This document shows positions 8,373 through 16,856 of a stretch of DNA of 64,000 nt, piece by piece. The notes beneath the pieces were generated by a model. That model worked only from the letters and a program-made list of their open reading frames with translations, had not been told where the DNA came from and searched no databases. Each line of letters opens with the position of its first letter. Position 1 is the first letter of the stretch. Made by a program: the position numbers and the translations under genes. This DNA is from an uncultured Flavobacteriaceae bacterium (GTDB lineage Bacteria; Bacteroidota; Bacteroidia; Flavobacteriales; Flavobacteriaceae), in the NCBI GenBank assembly GCA_947500525.1, contig CANMSH010000002.1:62001-126000 (forward strand), given 5' to 3'.

Positions 8373-8762
8373 TTATAAAAATGGAGGAGCTCTGTCTTGA
8401 GTATATCTATTTATTTGAAAAGTGCCCAGAGATAGTTCTAGGTGAATAGGGTCTTTGTAATATTCTATTATCGAAGGTCCTTCGTTTTCAATAAGAATGA
8501 ATTGAAATCTTCTTGTAGACGTGAATTTACAGAAATCACAATCTTCAATCTCGTTAGAAACATGTGACTTGTGTGAACAGTTATTTTCTTTCGAGTCTAA
8601 ATGAAATAAGGTCTCATGACAAGAAGTAGCTTCTTTATCAATATGATCATAACAATGTTGTAGGCCTTCTTCATGCTCATGAAGTGGAACTAGGGAAACG
8701 AATGTTACCGCCATGCAAAGCATGAAAAATAGGGCAATATTCTTTTTAGTTATTTCACTCAT
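8373..8762 (-). CDS. Small exported His/Cys-rich protein with C-terminal RAPP motif
   Basis: A 129-residue protein with one N-terminal hydrophobic segment (about 9-26) that should export it or anchor it in the membrane. The next forty residues (28-67) carry eight His (28, 30, 36, 40, 49, 54, 64, 67). Five Cys lie at 37, 48, 62, 75 and 78, including a CDFC pair, which suggests metal binding. The end, DRAPPFL, repeats the RAPP motif of the small protein encoded at 11848-12171. It is the last gene of the minus-strand cluster containing a TonB receptor and a lipoprotein, 81 bases after the lipoprotein gene with a hairpin between. A periplasmic metal-capture role is inferred. Confidence 0.7.
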   Translation of the reverse strand: MSEITKKNIALFFMLCMAVTFVSLVPLHEHEEGLQHCYDHIDKEATSCHETLFHLDSKENNCSHKSHVSNEIEDCDFCKFTSTRRFQFILIENEGPSIIEYYKDPIHLELSLGTFQINRYTQDRAPPFL

Positions 8763-8786
8763 GTATTAGAGACAAAAGGTTGTATA

Positions 8787-8817
8787 AGATACTCCAAGCA
8801 AAATGCTTAGAGTATCT
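8787..8817 (-). other. Strong intergenic hairpin inside the metal-uptake cluster
   Basis: Arms 8787-8800 and 8804-8817 form a 14-base stem with a single mismatch and a 3-base loop. It lies between the lipoprotein gene and the downstream RAPP gene. No T-run follows on the minus strand, so it is not a classical terminator. It could stabilise the upstream mRNA or lower expression of the last gene. Confidence 0.55.
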
Positions 8818-8843
8818 ATTGAGTATTAAAAATTGAATACAAT

Positions 8844-9398
8844 TTAGTTTATAGTAACGTCAAAAGTAGCATCAATATCTGTTTCTCCTGCCGCATCTGC
8901 TAATGTACCGTTATTTGGTTTTTTAGGTTCATGACGTAAGGTAAATGTAATAGAACCAGAACTTGCCGCACCTGCTGTAAGTATAAGCTTAGTTCCTAAT
9001 GGATTACTATTGTTATCAAAATTAGAATAGGTAGTTGAAGCATCGAGACCTCCACTTACAGTAAAGAAAAATTGGTGCTCATCACTCAATTCTTCAACTT
9101 CTTCTGTGATATCTTCAGCTGGACTTTCAGTCTCATTAAGAAGCTCAATTGAGCCGTTATATGCAACTCCCGCTGCCAAATCTCCAGATACGGTAAGTAC
9201 AGGTGGATTTGGTCCATCTCCATCTAAATCTTGACTTTTTAATGTAATGTCAGTGCCACCTTCAGTAGGAGTGAGTGTAACCGTCATAGTTGTAATTACC
9301 TCTTCTGCGACTACTCTACGAGGAGTATCATCACCAGAACAAGCTGTGAATAATGTAAGAGATAAACAGATTAGACTAAAAATTTTAAAATATTTCAT
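8844..9398 (-). CDS. Small lipoprotein partnered with a TonB receptor
   Basis: A 184-residue lipoprotein: lipobox FTAC at about residue 20, followed by the acidic SGDD. The body is rich in Thr, Gly and Asp with alternating beta-strand pattern, and includes DLDGDGPNPP and a His-containing HEPKKPNNG segment near the end. From memory, similar flavobacterial proteins are catalogued as 'type 1 periplasmic binding fold superfamily', a name that says little about function. It starts 16 bases after the TonB receptor gene, so it is almost certainly co-transcribed and likely helps load the receptor. The ligand, perhaps a metal, is an inference from the His-rich neighbours. Confidence 0.75.
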   Translation of the reverse strand: MKYFKIFSLICLSLTLFTACSGDDTPRRVVAEEVITTMTVTLTPTEGGTDITLKSQDLDGDGPNPPVLTVSGDLAAGVAYNGSIELLNETESPAEDITEEVEELSDEHQFFFTVSGGLDASTTYSNFDNNSNPLGTKLILTAGAASSGSITFTLRHEPKKPNNGTLADAAGETDIDATFDVTIN

Positions 9399-9414
9399 AA
9401 TTGTTGTTTTAATA

Positions 9415-11811
9415 TTAATAATTGAATTTTAGCGATATAAGAAAATTTCTACCTAAATCATCTGCATAATACCGGAGACGATTTAGATAATTTCTATAAC
9501 TTGTATCGAGTAAGTTGTTGACCGTTAGGCCAATTGTTAAAATTGAAGCTTTGCTGACATTTACATCTACACTCGAATTAAAATTCATGAGATGATATGC
9601 ATCTGGAGGAGTACTCACATCCACAATTTCAGATGTCCCAAGTTCAGGAATAAATACTTCAAAGTTATTATTCGGAAATTCATTTTGGCGAAAAACATAT
9701 TGACTTTGCAATGCAATTCGCAAGTTTTTCATTTTTTTATTTGTGTATACTATTTCATTCTTCGTTTCTACTGGAGGCATATTGATTAGTGGTCGATCTA
9801 ACGTTCTATCATGACCTTTTACCAAGGAGGATTGATGTGTGAAATTAAAGTGATCGGTAAAATCATAAGAAAAATCAAAATCAACACCTATTAATCTCGC
9901 ATCTGTTTGACGATATTCCCAAACCTGAAAATTACCGCGAATAGTTTGCTGAACTTCAGTAGGTTCAATAAGTACAAAGTCATTGATGAGATTTACAAAT
10001 GGGTTGATACTAAAGTTAAACTTAGAACCCTGTTTTTTTAAAGTAGCCCCGACTTTATGTCCTACTTCAGGCGTAAACCGTAAATCACCTATTTCTATAC
10101 GTGATGCAGAGTGATGTAAGCCTTCACTAAATAATTCAGAGGCATTAGGCGCTCTCGCAGCTAATGAATAATTAAAAAGCAAATTATAGTCATCATTCAT
10201 GGTATAGTTTAGACCAGCAGTAGCCGAGACATTGTTAAACGTTAGTTTCGGATTTGCCAAGATTTGACTCTCAAACTCCTCAACAACAATATCTTGAAAT
10301 AACTGATCATAACCTCTCGATTCCCATAGAGATGTTCTGTAAAACTTAAAAACATCTAGATTAGAATAATCAAATCTACCACCAAGTTCTAAAATTAAAT
10401 TGTCATTCAAACTATGATCAAGAATCCCATATATACCTAAGTCATACCTAGTGTAATCAGGAATAAGTCTTCTAACGCCAGTATTTGGATCAGCAGTATT
10501 ATCTTGAAACCTTCCTAAAAGTCCAACTTTTAGACCTGTATGATCAGATAGATCGGTATCTAAATCTAATGCGACTGAATGCGTGACTAACTTTAAATCT
10601 AACGAAGCCCTGTCTCTATCGTTACCCCTTCGTATATCAAACTCTAATCTTCTATTAATTTGAAAATCGTATTGAAAACTTAATTTCCCGAGTCCATCAA
10701 ATAGCTTTGTGGCCTTTAATCTTGCTAAGTGATGCGTTACATCTTGTTTCGGAGAATTAATATCATACGTAAAAGGATTTACAATAAGCGGTCTATCACT
10801 ACCAATGGCTGTTACCTGATCTTGAGCACCTCCTACATGAGAAGCTCTAAGGATACCAATTTCATTTTTAAAAATAGAATAGTATGCTTCTAACGTATAA
10901 TTAAACTTATTAAGCGCGATGTTAAACGACGCGTTTCTTTCAAATAAACCAGTATTACTTAAAACATAATCGGGTGTTTCAAAATCTCCAAACCGTTTTA
11001 ACGTTCCCTGAACGGCGAAAGACAGTCCCTTTTCAGTACTTTTCGTAAATCTAGTGGTAACTGTACCACCTTGACCGTTTGAAAGACCAGAAATAATAGT
11101 TTTACCAAAAATTGTATCCTTTACTGGCGCTTTGGCAGATTCGGCGATGATTACACCTCCAATAGCATCACCACCAAATTGTAATGCTCCAGCACCTTTT
11201 ACGAGTGTTATATTATCAGCAACATTAATATCAATATTAGGAGCATGCTCTGCACCCCATTCTTGATCTTGCATACGAACCCCGTTATTAATAGTTACTA
11301 CGCGGCTACTGTGCAATCCGTTAATGAGTGGTTTAAGAATAGCATTACCAGTACTTAATGCAGAAACACCGCTAATTTTATTTAAGGCATCACCCAACGA
11401 ACCACTACTTAAACGTTCGATTTCTGCACGAGAAATTCTTGCATTAGTAATAGTTTTACTTTTCTCGTTAAAAGCCTTACCCGTTACAGTGATTTCATTA
11501 AACTCTTCTAAGTGATGTTCTAGCTTAAAATTCCTGGTTGAATTTCCATTAACTTTTACCGAGAATATTTTCGTAGAACAACTTGGATGAGCGACTTGTA
11601 TACTATATGATCTATCACACAAACCTTTAATACTAAATTTACCTTTGCTATCTGTTTCAACAGATATATTGGTGCCAGCAAGCACCAATAGTGCTTCCGC
11701 TAAGGGTTTACCATCGTGCAGATCTAAGACTTTTCCGGATAAATTTGAAGTGCAATCTTGCGAATAACACAGTACACTGCTCGAAAGCAGTAGAATTAAT
11801 ACAATGCGCAT
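9415..11811 (-). CDS. TonB-dependent outer-membrane receptor, probable metal uptake
   Basis: A 798-residue receptor. After a signal peptide (1-17) comes a carboxypeptidase-regulatory-like beta-sandwich (about 20-100), then the plug (about 120-230, with GNAILKPLINGLHSSRV and the QDQEWGAEHAPNID segment), then a beta-barrel ending in an aromatic residue (LKFNY), as needed for outer-membrane assembly. The WGAEHAPxID plug segment is, as I recall, common in the group annotated as zinc or other metal receptors. Flanking His-rich exported proteins support metal as substrate. Gaps are 36 bases to the upstream RAPP gene and 16 bases to the lipoprotein gene. Confidence 0.9.
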   Translation of the reverse strand: MRIVLILLLSSSVLCYSQDCTSNLSGKVLDLHDGKPLAEALLVLAGTNISVETDSKGKFSIKGLCDRSYSIQVAHPSCSTKIFSVKVNGNSTRNFKLEHHLEEFNEITVTGKAFNEKSKTITNARISRAEIERLSSGSLGDALNKISGVSALSTGNAILKPLINGLHSSRVVTINNGVRMQDQEWGAEHAPNIDINVADNITLVKGAGALQFGGDAIGGVIIAESAKAPVKDTIFGKTIISGLSNGQGGTVTTRFTKSTEKGLSFAVQGTLKRFGDFETPDYVLSNTGLFERNASFNIALNKFNYTLEAYYSIFKNEIGILRASHVGGAQDQVTAIGSDRPLIVNPFTYDINSPKQDVTHHLARLKATKLFDGLGKLSFQYDFQINRRLEFDIRRGNDRDRASLDLKLVTHSVALDLDTDLSDHTGLKVGLLGRFQDNTADPNTGVRRLIPDYTRYDLGIYGILDHSLNDNLILELGGRFDYSNLDVFKFYRTSLWESRGYDQLFQDIVVEEFESQILANPKLTFNNVSATAGLNYTMNDDYNLLFNYSLAARAPNASELFSEGLHHSASRIEIGDLRFTPEVGHKVGATLKKQGSKFNFSINPFVNLINDFVLIEPTEVQQTIRGNFQVWEYRQTDARLIGVDFDFSYDFTDHFNFTHQSSLVKGHDRTLDRPLINMPPVETKNEIVYTNKKMKNLRIALQSQYVFRQNEFPNNNFEVFIPELGTSEIVDVSTPPDAYHLMNFNSSVDVNVSKASILTIGLTVNNLLDTSYRNYLNRLRYYADDLGRNFLISLKFNY

Positions 11812-11847
11812 TTATACTTTTTAAGTTTGAAATTTTCTTTAATTGAA

Positions 11848-12171
11848 TTAAGAAAAAATCGGTGGTGCGCGAGAAGATTTAAGTTTAATAACACCCAAAG
11901 AACTTATTCGGGTGGAAGCAATAACGTTCTCAAAATAAATTGGAACGATAATGGCTTCTTCGAAATTCTCGACTAAGAGCGCATTATTATTTACAGTAGT
12001 GTGGAAAATACTACAATCATCATTTTGTTGATGTATATGCTTTACATTCTTTGCAGTACAGGTAACGTGCTCATGATTTTCAAGTGCATGTATTACTTGA
12101 ACCGTTGAAGGAAACAGTACTATAAAAGCAAATAGTATCGCAAAAACTCTATGTCGATTTTGATTTTCCAA
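11848..12171 (-). CDS. Small exported His-rich protein with C-terminal RAPP motif
   Basis: A 107-residue protein with a hydrophobic N-terminal segment (about 9-27) followed by a His-rich stretch: His at 28, 33, 35, 45, 47 and 57, and Cys at 38 and 53. It ends SSRAPPIFS, matching the RAPP ending of the protein at 8373-8762. The start is TTG at 12171; there is no ATG before the hydrophobic segment and an in-frame stop lies shortly upstream. It is the first gene of the TonB receptor cluster, behind a TAACTTTG promoter element. Metal sensing or capture in the periplasm is inferred, not shown. Confidence 0.7.
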   Translation of the reverse strand: MENQNRHRVFAILFAFIVLFPSTVQVIHALENHEHVTCTAKNVKHIHQQNDDCSIFHTTVNNNALLVENFEEAIIVPIYFENVIASTRISSLGVIKLKSSRAPPIFS

Positions 12172-12204
12172 GTGTGCGCAAGGTAATGTTTAATTGTAAC
12201 TTAT

Positions 12205-12212
12205 CAAAGTTA
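12205..12212 (-). promoter_or_regulatory. -7 promoter element for the metal-uptake cluster
   Basis: The minus strand reads TAACTTTG, an exact TAnnTTTG match, about 33 bases ahead of the TTG start at 12171. No convincing palindromic Fur/Zur-type operator was found beside it. Confidence 0.45.
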
Positions 12213-12235
12213 AAAAAAACTTAAAGGTTCTACTT

Positions 12236-12610
12236 TTATTCGGATAATTTTACAGCTTTTCCTTTCTGTTTAAAGTTAGAGTCTTTGTAGTATGCTTTAA
12301 ACGTGTAGGTACTGTCTTTAACTCCCGTAATCTTTACATAAAATGGTAAGCTGTCTAAACCTTTTTTAGGATTTGTTTTTAGGAGTTCATATTCGAAATT
12401 TGATTTCCACCGAATGGAGAATGTATCTCTAACATTATTATAGATTTCTATTTGAAGAGAATCGTTTCTAATGGCAGTTGATACCTCGTCAGAATCCTCT
12501 AAATAGGTTTTATAAGTACCTGTTCTAAATTGGAGTACATCAGAGGTATTCGAAGTACATCCATACAACATGAACACAATAAATATATAAATAAGGGCTT
12601 TTTTTAACAT
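12236..12610 (-). CDS. Small hypothetical lipoprotein downstream of purB
   Basis: A 124-residue lipoprotein (lipobox LYGC, Cys18). The mature part alternates hydrophobic and polar residues as in a small beta-barrel or sandwich (TGTYKTYLED, then FSIRWKSNFEYELL). Its start overlaps the purB stop by one base, so the two are translated from one message. From memory, such purB-linked proteins in flavobacteria are sometimes labelled 'DNA topoisomerase IV'; nothing in the sequence supports that name. Function unknown. Confidence 0.7.
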   Translation of the reverse strand: MLKKALIYIFIVFMLYGCTSNTSDVLQFRTGTYKTYLEDSDEVSTAIRNDSLQIEIYNNVRDTFSIRWKSNFEYELLKTNPKKGLDSLPFYVKITGVKDSTYTFKAYYKDSNFKQKGKAVKLSE

Positions 12611-13950
12611 TAGATTCCCGTATAATTACTTGGCGTAATTGCCTTTAATTCAGTTTTAATTTCATCTGAAACAGATAAGTCGTTAATAAAAGCAGCAATA
12701 GACTGCTGATTAATTTTCGAATTGGTTCTTGTCAATCCTTTCAAAGCTTCATAAGGATTTGGATAATTTTCTCTTCGTAATATAGTTTGAATTGCCTCGG
12801 CAACAACCGCCCAATTGTTTTCTAAATCTTGCTCAAACTTTTCTGTATTTAACAACAATTTATTTAGTCCTTTTAAAGTCGACTTAAATCCAATAATGGT
12901 ATGAGCCAATGGTATTCCAACATTACGTAGCACAGTAGAATCAGTTAGATCACGCTGCAATCGAGAAATAGGAAGCTTCGCCGCCAGGTGCTCAAATAGG
13001 GCATTTGCAATTCCTAAATTACCTTCGGAATTTTCAAAATCAATCGGATTTACTTTATGTGGCATTGCAGATGAACCTACTTCTCCTTTTTTAATTTTTT
13101 GTTTAAAATAATCCATAGAAACATAAGTCCATATGTCTCTATTCAAATCAATAATGATGGTATTAATACGTTTTAAATTATCAAATAGAGCAGCCATATG
13201 GTCATAGTGCTCAATCTGAGTAGTAGGAAACGAATGTTGAAGCCCCAAACTTTGTACAAAACTACCTCCAAAAGCTCTCCAATCTATAGATGGATATGCT
13301 ACTTTATGGGCATTAAAGTTACCAGTTGCCCCACCAAATTTTGCAGCACTTGGAATATCATTCAGTAAATTAAATTGCTCTTTTAAACGCACTACAAATA
13401 CTTCGATTTCTTTGCCTAACCTCGTTGGAGATGCTGGTTGGCCATGGGTTCTAGCTAGCATAGCTATGTCTGCCCATTCAATCACTAATTCTTCTAATTT
13501 AGTTAAAACCGATAAATATTCTTTAATGAAAACCTCACCAATGGCATCTTTTATTGATAAAGGAATGGCCGTATTGTTAATGTCTTGAGAAGTCAAGCCG
13601 AAATGAATGAACTCCTTAAATTCTTGTAACTGCAAATCATCAAACTTTTCTTTGATGAAATATTCAACAGCCTTCACATCATGATTCGTGATGCTTTCAA
13701 TATCTTTAATTTTTTGAGCATCTTCGGTGGAGAAGTTGTTGTATAAATCACGCAGGGCACTAAATAATGACGCATCAAAATTTGAGAGTTGAGGTAAAGG
13801 TATTTCGCATAACGCTATAAAATATTCTATCTCTACCTGAACACGATATTTAATTAAAGCTTCTTCTGAAAAGAAAGGAGCTAATTCGTTTGTTTTGTTT
13901 CTATATCTTCCGTCAATTGGAGAGATTGCGTTTAAACTATTTAGAGTCAT
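12610..13950 (-). CDS. purB: Adenylosuccinate lyase (PurB)
   Basis: This cytosolic enzyme releases fumarate from SAICAR and from adenylosuccinate in purine synthesis. It has the usual length (446 residues) for the fumarase/aspartase superfamily. The signature loop SSAMPHKVNP (293-302) contains the catalytic Ser, THGQPASPT (168-176) contains the general-acid/base His, and TSQDINNTA (120-128) is the third conserved region. The start at ATG 13950 matches the expected N-terminus (LNSLNAISPIDGRY). The small lipoprotein gene overlaps its stop by one base. Confidence 0.96.
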   Translation of the reverse strand: MTLNSLNAISPIDGRYRNKTNELAPFFSEEALIKYRVQVEIEYFIALCEIPLPQLSNFDASLFSALRDLYNNFSTEDAQKIKDIESITNHDVKAVEYFIKEKFDDLQLQEFKEFIHFGLTSQDINNTAIPLSIKDAIGEVFIKEYLSVLTKLEELVIEWADIAMLARTHGQPASPTRLGKEIEVFVVRLKEQFNLLNDIPSAAKFGGATGNFNAHKVAYPSIDWRAFGGSFVQSLGLQHSFPTTQIEHYDHMAALFDNLKRINTIIIDLNRDIWTYVSMDYFKQKIKKGEVGSSAMPHKVNPIDFENSEGNLGIANALFEHLAAKLPISRLQRDLTDSTVLRNVGIPLAHTIIGFKSTLKGLNKLLLNTEKFEQDLENNWAVVAEAIQTILRRENYPNPYEALKGLTRTNSKINQQSIAAFINDLSVSDEIKTELKAITPSNYTGI

Positions 13951-13972
13951 TATTCTTAGTTGAATTAAGCAA

Positions 13973-13980
13973 CAAAAATA
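13973..13980 (-). promoter_or_regulatory. -7 promoter element for purB
   Basis: The minus strand reads TATTTTTG, an exact TAnnTTTG match 22 bases ahead of the purB start. A clear -33 TTG was not seen. Confidence 0.45.
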
Positions 13981-14020
13981 ATGATTTAGATAGATTTAAA
14001 CAGTGAAGAATGAAGTTATT

Positions 14021-14620
14021 TTAGGCAATGTTATTTTTTGCCATATACTCTAATATTTTTTTTCCTCTGGTCTCATATGCTGGACTTTCATCTGGAATAT
14101 TTTTTTCGAGTATCATCTTTAATTCATAATGTATCCATGAGTTCTGAAGACCTAAGAAATATAAAGCTTCCATTGCATGCGCTTTTGTCGCAACTTTTGT
14201 ATCTTCATTTCGAAGCCAATAAAAACAAGTTTCAATAATTTGTTCTAATTGTTGTTGAGTGGCGATTATTTTAATTGGCGAATCAAATTTTGAATTGATA
14301 TCTTGCGCTATAAGATTACATATTTTTGCCGCGGGTCTAATCGCACTATCATTTTCAAGTTTCCCTATATTCTTCGTAAAATATGGTAAACTATAAGCAA
14401 TCCAATCTAATCTGTGTTCACACACAATTTCTAAAATAAGTGCTGCCTTTACCGATGTTTCATTTTTATAATCAAAGGTAATCTCAATCAATGATTTAAA
14501 GAGCGTTTCCTCTTTTAAAACGATTCGACTAATCTTATCGCGATGAGATTTGCTCATGCTCTTGATGGCATTCAATTCTTTAATTAAAGAATATTTGGTC
14601 ATGTTTTTTATAGATTCCAT
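14021..14620 (-). CDS. Helical (HEAT-like) hypothetical protein upstream of purB
   Basis: A 199-residue, apparently all-helical protein with no signal peptide. Recurrent helix pairs (for example AALILEIVCEHRLDW and TKVATKAHAMEALYFLG) look like HEAT-type repeats, which usually mediate protein binding. It starts at ATG 14620 (MESIKNMTKYSL); a second ATG six codons later is also possible. From memory, this purB neighbour is frequently mislabelled adenylosuccinate lyase; it has none of the lyase motifs. The 70-base gap to purB contains purB's own promoter element, so it may be only partly co-transcribed. Confidence 0.65.
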   Translation of the reverse strand: MESIKNMTKYSLIKELNAIKSMSKSHRDKISRIVLKEETLFKSLIEITFDYKNETSVKAALILEIVCEHRLDWIAYSLPYFTKNIGKLENDSAIRPAAKICNLIAQDINSKFDSPIKIIATQQQLEQIIETCFYWLRNEDTKVATKAHAMEALYFLGLQNSWIHYELKMILEKNIPDESPAYETRGKKILEYMAKNNIA

Positions 14621-14776
14621 TAGTTGAAAAGTAATTGCAATTGATGTGAATACAAAAACTTCGGAATATTTAAACTCATTTTAATAGAAAATAGTATATC
14701 CTATTAGCACTATTTTATGTTAAAATTTTAACATGATGATACTCTTACAATTGCCTATTTATTTTTTTGTAAAAAG

Positions 14777-14812
14777 AAAAGCTTCCCACATTTTTTTCTG
14801 AGAGAAGCTTTT
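14777..14812 (-). terminator. Intrinsic terminator after the fasciclin gene
   Basis: Arms AAAAGCTTC (14777-14785) and GAAGCTTTT (14804-14812) pair perfectly around an 18-base loop. On the minus strand the stem is followed by a T-rich tail, placing it just downstream of the fasciclin gene stop. Confidence 0.75.
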
Positions 14813-14840
14813 ACAAATCTAATTAATCAAACTATATATT

Positions 14841-15824
14841 TTAATTTGAAGTTAAAGGTGGTAATATTACCTTATCAATAGCATGAATTACTCCATTAGC
14901 GGCTTGTACATTGGTAGCAACGATATTACTTACACGACCATTCGCGTCAGTTAAAGTAGAGCCACCAGTTACGTTAGCAGTGATATCTCCTCCTAAAGTT
15001 GAAACTGTCATATCATCCGTCAACTGAGAATCGACCACATTTGCTCCTCCCACAACATGATATGTTAAAGTCGCTTTTAATGTTGGTTCGTCTATGGCGT
15101 TTAAATCTGCTGCTTCTAATTCTGCTAATAGAGCTACAAATGCATCATTTGTTGGTGCGAAAACTGTGAACGGCGCAGGATCGCTGCCATTCGCAGTTGA
15201 TAAGGTTGCTACGAAATCAGTTGTCAAATCGCTTCTGGTTAGTGCTGCCTGTAAAATATCAAAGGTAGGATCAGCTACTGCAAAAGTAACTACAGATGGT
15301 AATCCTATTACAGCATCAACAAGATGAATAACCCCATTATCAACTAAGTTATCGGCACCTGTAACGGTGGCAACTCCGTTAATCACAACGCCATCATCAA
15401 TATTAACATACATGCTCATTTTCTCACCATTAGGTGTTGCGGTTGACTCAGATTGAATATATCCCGTTGTTAGTGCCGAAGATTGTACAGCACCACTTAC
15501 AACATGGTTCAACAATATTTGAGTAAGTGTAGCTGTAGGCACTGCATCGATATTAGCAAAGCCATTAGCAGATAAAAATGCATCAAATGCTGCATTATTT
15601 GGTGCAAATACAGTAAATGGTCCCGCACCACTCAATGTCGTTGCTAAATCTGCTTTTTGAACAGCTTCTAATAATGAACTATAATTAGCTCCAGCATTTA
15701 CTACAAAATCCGTAATTGTGTTCGTCTCCATTTGAGTTCCGTCGTCGTCATTACTGCATGACAGTAGTACAACTGACATAAGTAAAATCATAAATCCGTT
15801 AAATTTTTTTGATAAGTTTTTCAT
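14841..15824 (-). CDS. Two-domain fasciclin (FAS1) lipoprotein
   Basis: A 327-residue surface or periplasmic lipoprotein (lipobox LLSC near residue 23, then the acidic SNDDDG). Two FAS1 domains follow, at about 37-175 and 182-322. Each has the FAS1 hallmarks: GPFTVFAPNNAAFDAF and APFTVFAPTNDAFVAL for the first, and NHVVSG / YHVVGG followed by NGVIHLVDAV / NGVIHAIDKV for the second. FAS1 domains usually mediate adhesion or matrix contact. The gene is monocistronic by appearance, with a terminator below it and a TACCTTCG promoter-like element above. Confidence 0.93.
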   Translation of the reverse strand: MKNLSKKFNGFMILLMSVVLLSCSNDDDGTQMETNTITDFVVNAGANYSSLLEAVQKADLATTLSGAGPFTVFAPNNAAFDAFLSANGFANIDAVPTATLTQILLNHVVSGAVQSSALTTGYIQSESTATPNGEKMSMYVNIDDGVVINGVATVTGADNLVDNGVIHLVDAVIGLPSVVTFAVADPTFDILQAALTRSDLTTDFVATLSTANGSDPAPFTVFAPTNDAFVALLAELEAADLNAIDEPTLKATLTYHVVGGANVVDSQLTDDMTVSTLGGDITANVTGGSTLTDANGRVSNIVATNVQAANGVIHAIDKVILPPLTSN

Positions 15825-15847
15825 TAAATTAAAGTTTAAATTCTAGA

Positions 15848-15855
15848 CGAAGGTA
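15848..15855 (-). promoter_or_regulatory. Probable -7 promoter element for the fasciclin gene
   Basis: The minus strand reads TACCTTCG, one base away from TAnnTTTG, 23 bases ahead of ATG 15824. Confidence 0.35.
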
Positions 15856-16013
15856 AAAAATATTGTTTAATGTTTTTAAATAAAGATTAAACAAATTGAA
15901 GTTTTATATTTTTTTTAACATTTGGTACAACCTTTGATTTACTTCTAAAAAATCCCTTTTTTTGTATTAAAAAGAGGTAAGTACAACAAAAACAAATTTT
16001 AAGAGTTATAAAA

Positions 16014-16742
16014 ATGATGAAAGTGAAAAATTACATACCGTTAGTAAGTTTGGCAATTATGTTTTGCTTTAACTTTTCTTATGCTCAAACGAATAAGTTT
16101 GATTCAAATGGGAAGCGTCATGGAGTATGGAAAAAGTACTACAATAATAAAAGGATACGTTATTCGGGAACATTTGAGCATGGCAAAGAGGTTGGTACCT
16201 TTAAGTTTTATTCTGCTGCGAGTTCTGAATTCCCAACTGTAGTTAAGGTATATAAAAAGGGTAGTACATCAGCGGATGTTACTTTTTATAACGTTGATGG
16301 TAGGTTGGAAAGCAAAGGTATGATGATTGGTAAAAATAGAGAAGGTAAGTGGTTATATTATCATGAAGATGGTAAAACCTTAATGTCTGAAGAGACATAC
16401 AAGGATGGTAAACTGCATGGGCCCTATAACACCTTTTACAATACTGGGAAGCCTACTGAAGTAGCGAATTATGTGAATGGTTTGTTGGAGGGTTCATATA
16501 AAAAATATGCCATCAAAGGTCATATTTACCAAGATTTCAATTACAAAGCCGGTAAATTAAATGGTCCAGCAACTTATTATAATCGAAAAAATGGAGAGGT
16601 GACCACTAAAGGTACTTTTAGGGATGATGTGAGAGTAGGAACATGGGAAAACTATTCGGATGGAGAGTTGGTAAGTACAGAGCAACCTAATAAAAGAAAA
16701 CCTCCTAGAAAGAAAACAAAGAAGATTAAATCTAAACAATAA
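16014..16742 (+). CDS. Secreted MORN-variant (YwqK-like) repeat protein
   Basis: A 242-residue exported protein with a signal peptide (1-25, ending SYAQ). The mature part is a string of MORN-variant repeats of about 20 residues (RHGVWKKYYNNKRIRYSG, REGKWLYYHEDGK, LHGPYNTFYNTGKP, LEGSYKKY, LNGPATYYN), the pattern annotated as YwqK-family. The C-terminus is a basic tail rich in Lys, Arg and Pro. The family name 'antitoxin' derives from Bacillus and has no support here. Two ATGs (16014, 16017) are possible starts. A perfect-palindrome terminator follows. Confidence 0.85.
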   Translation: MMKVKNYIPLVSLAIMFCFNFSYAQTNKFDSNGKRHGVWKKYYNNKRIRYSGTFEHGKEVGTFKFYSAASSEFPTVVKVYKKGSTSADVTFYNVDGRLESKGMMIGKNREGKWLYYHEDGKTLMSEETYKDGKLHGPYNTFYNTGKPTEVANYVNGLLEGSYKKYAIKGHIYQDFNYKAGKLNGPATYYNRKNGEVTTKGTFRDDVRVGTWENYSDGELVSTEQPNKRKPPRKKTKKIKSKQ

Positions 16743-16780
16743 ATTAACCGAGATTGTGCGCTAAACATTCCTCAATTATA

Positions 16781-16806
16781 ACCGTAGTCTAGACTACGGT
16801 TTTTTT
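16781..16806 (+). terminator. Intrinsic terminator after the MORN-repeat gene
   Basis: A 20-base perfect palindrome (ACCGTAGTCT/AGACTACGGT, 16781-16800) is followed directly by six T residues. It separates the MORN-repeat gene from mnmA. Confidence 0.85.
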
Positions 16807-16830
16807 ATGCAATAAACTTTCAATTTTAGC

Positions 16831-16838
16831 TATCTTTG
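16831..16838 (+). promoter_or_regulatory. -7 promoter element for mnmA
   Basis: TATCTTTG is an exact TAnnTTTG match, 18 bases ahead of ATG 16857. It contains the TTG (16836) that would otherwise begin the longest frame, and so decides the start in favour of the ATG. Confidence 0.65.
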
Positions 16839-16856
16839 CAATCTTATTTACAGAAA

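Noticed and set aside
12172..12200. Fur/Zur-type operator upstream of the metal cluster
   Set aside because: GTAATGTT and ATTGTAAC are suggestive but do not form an inverted repeat of useful length.
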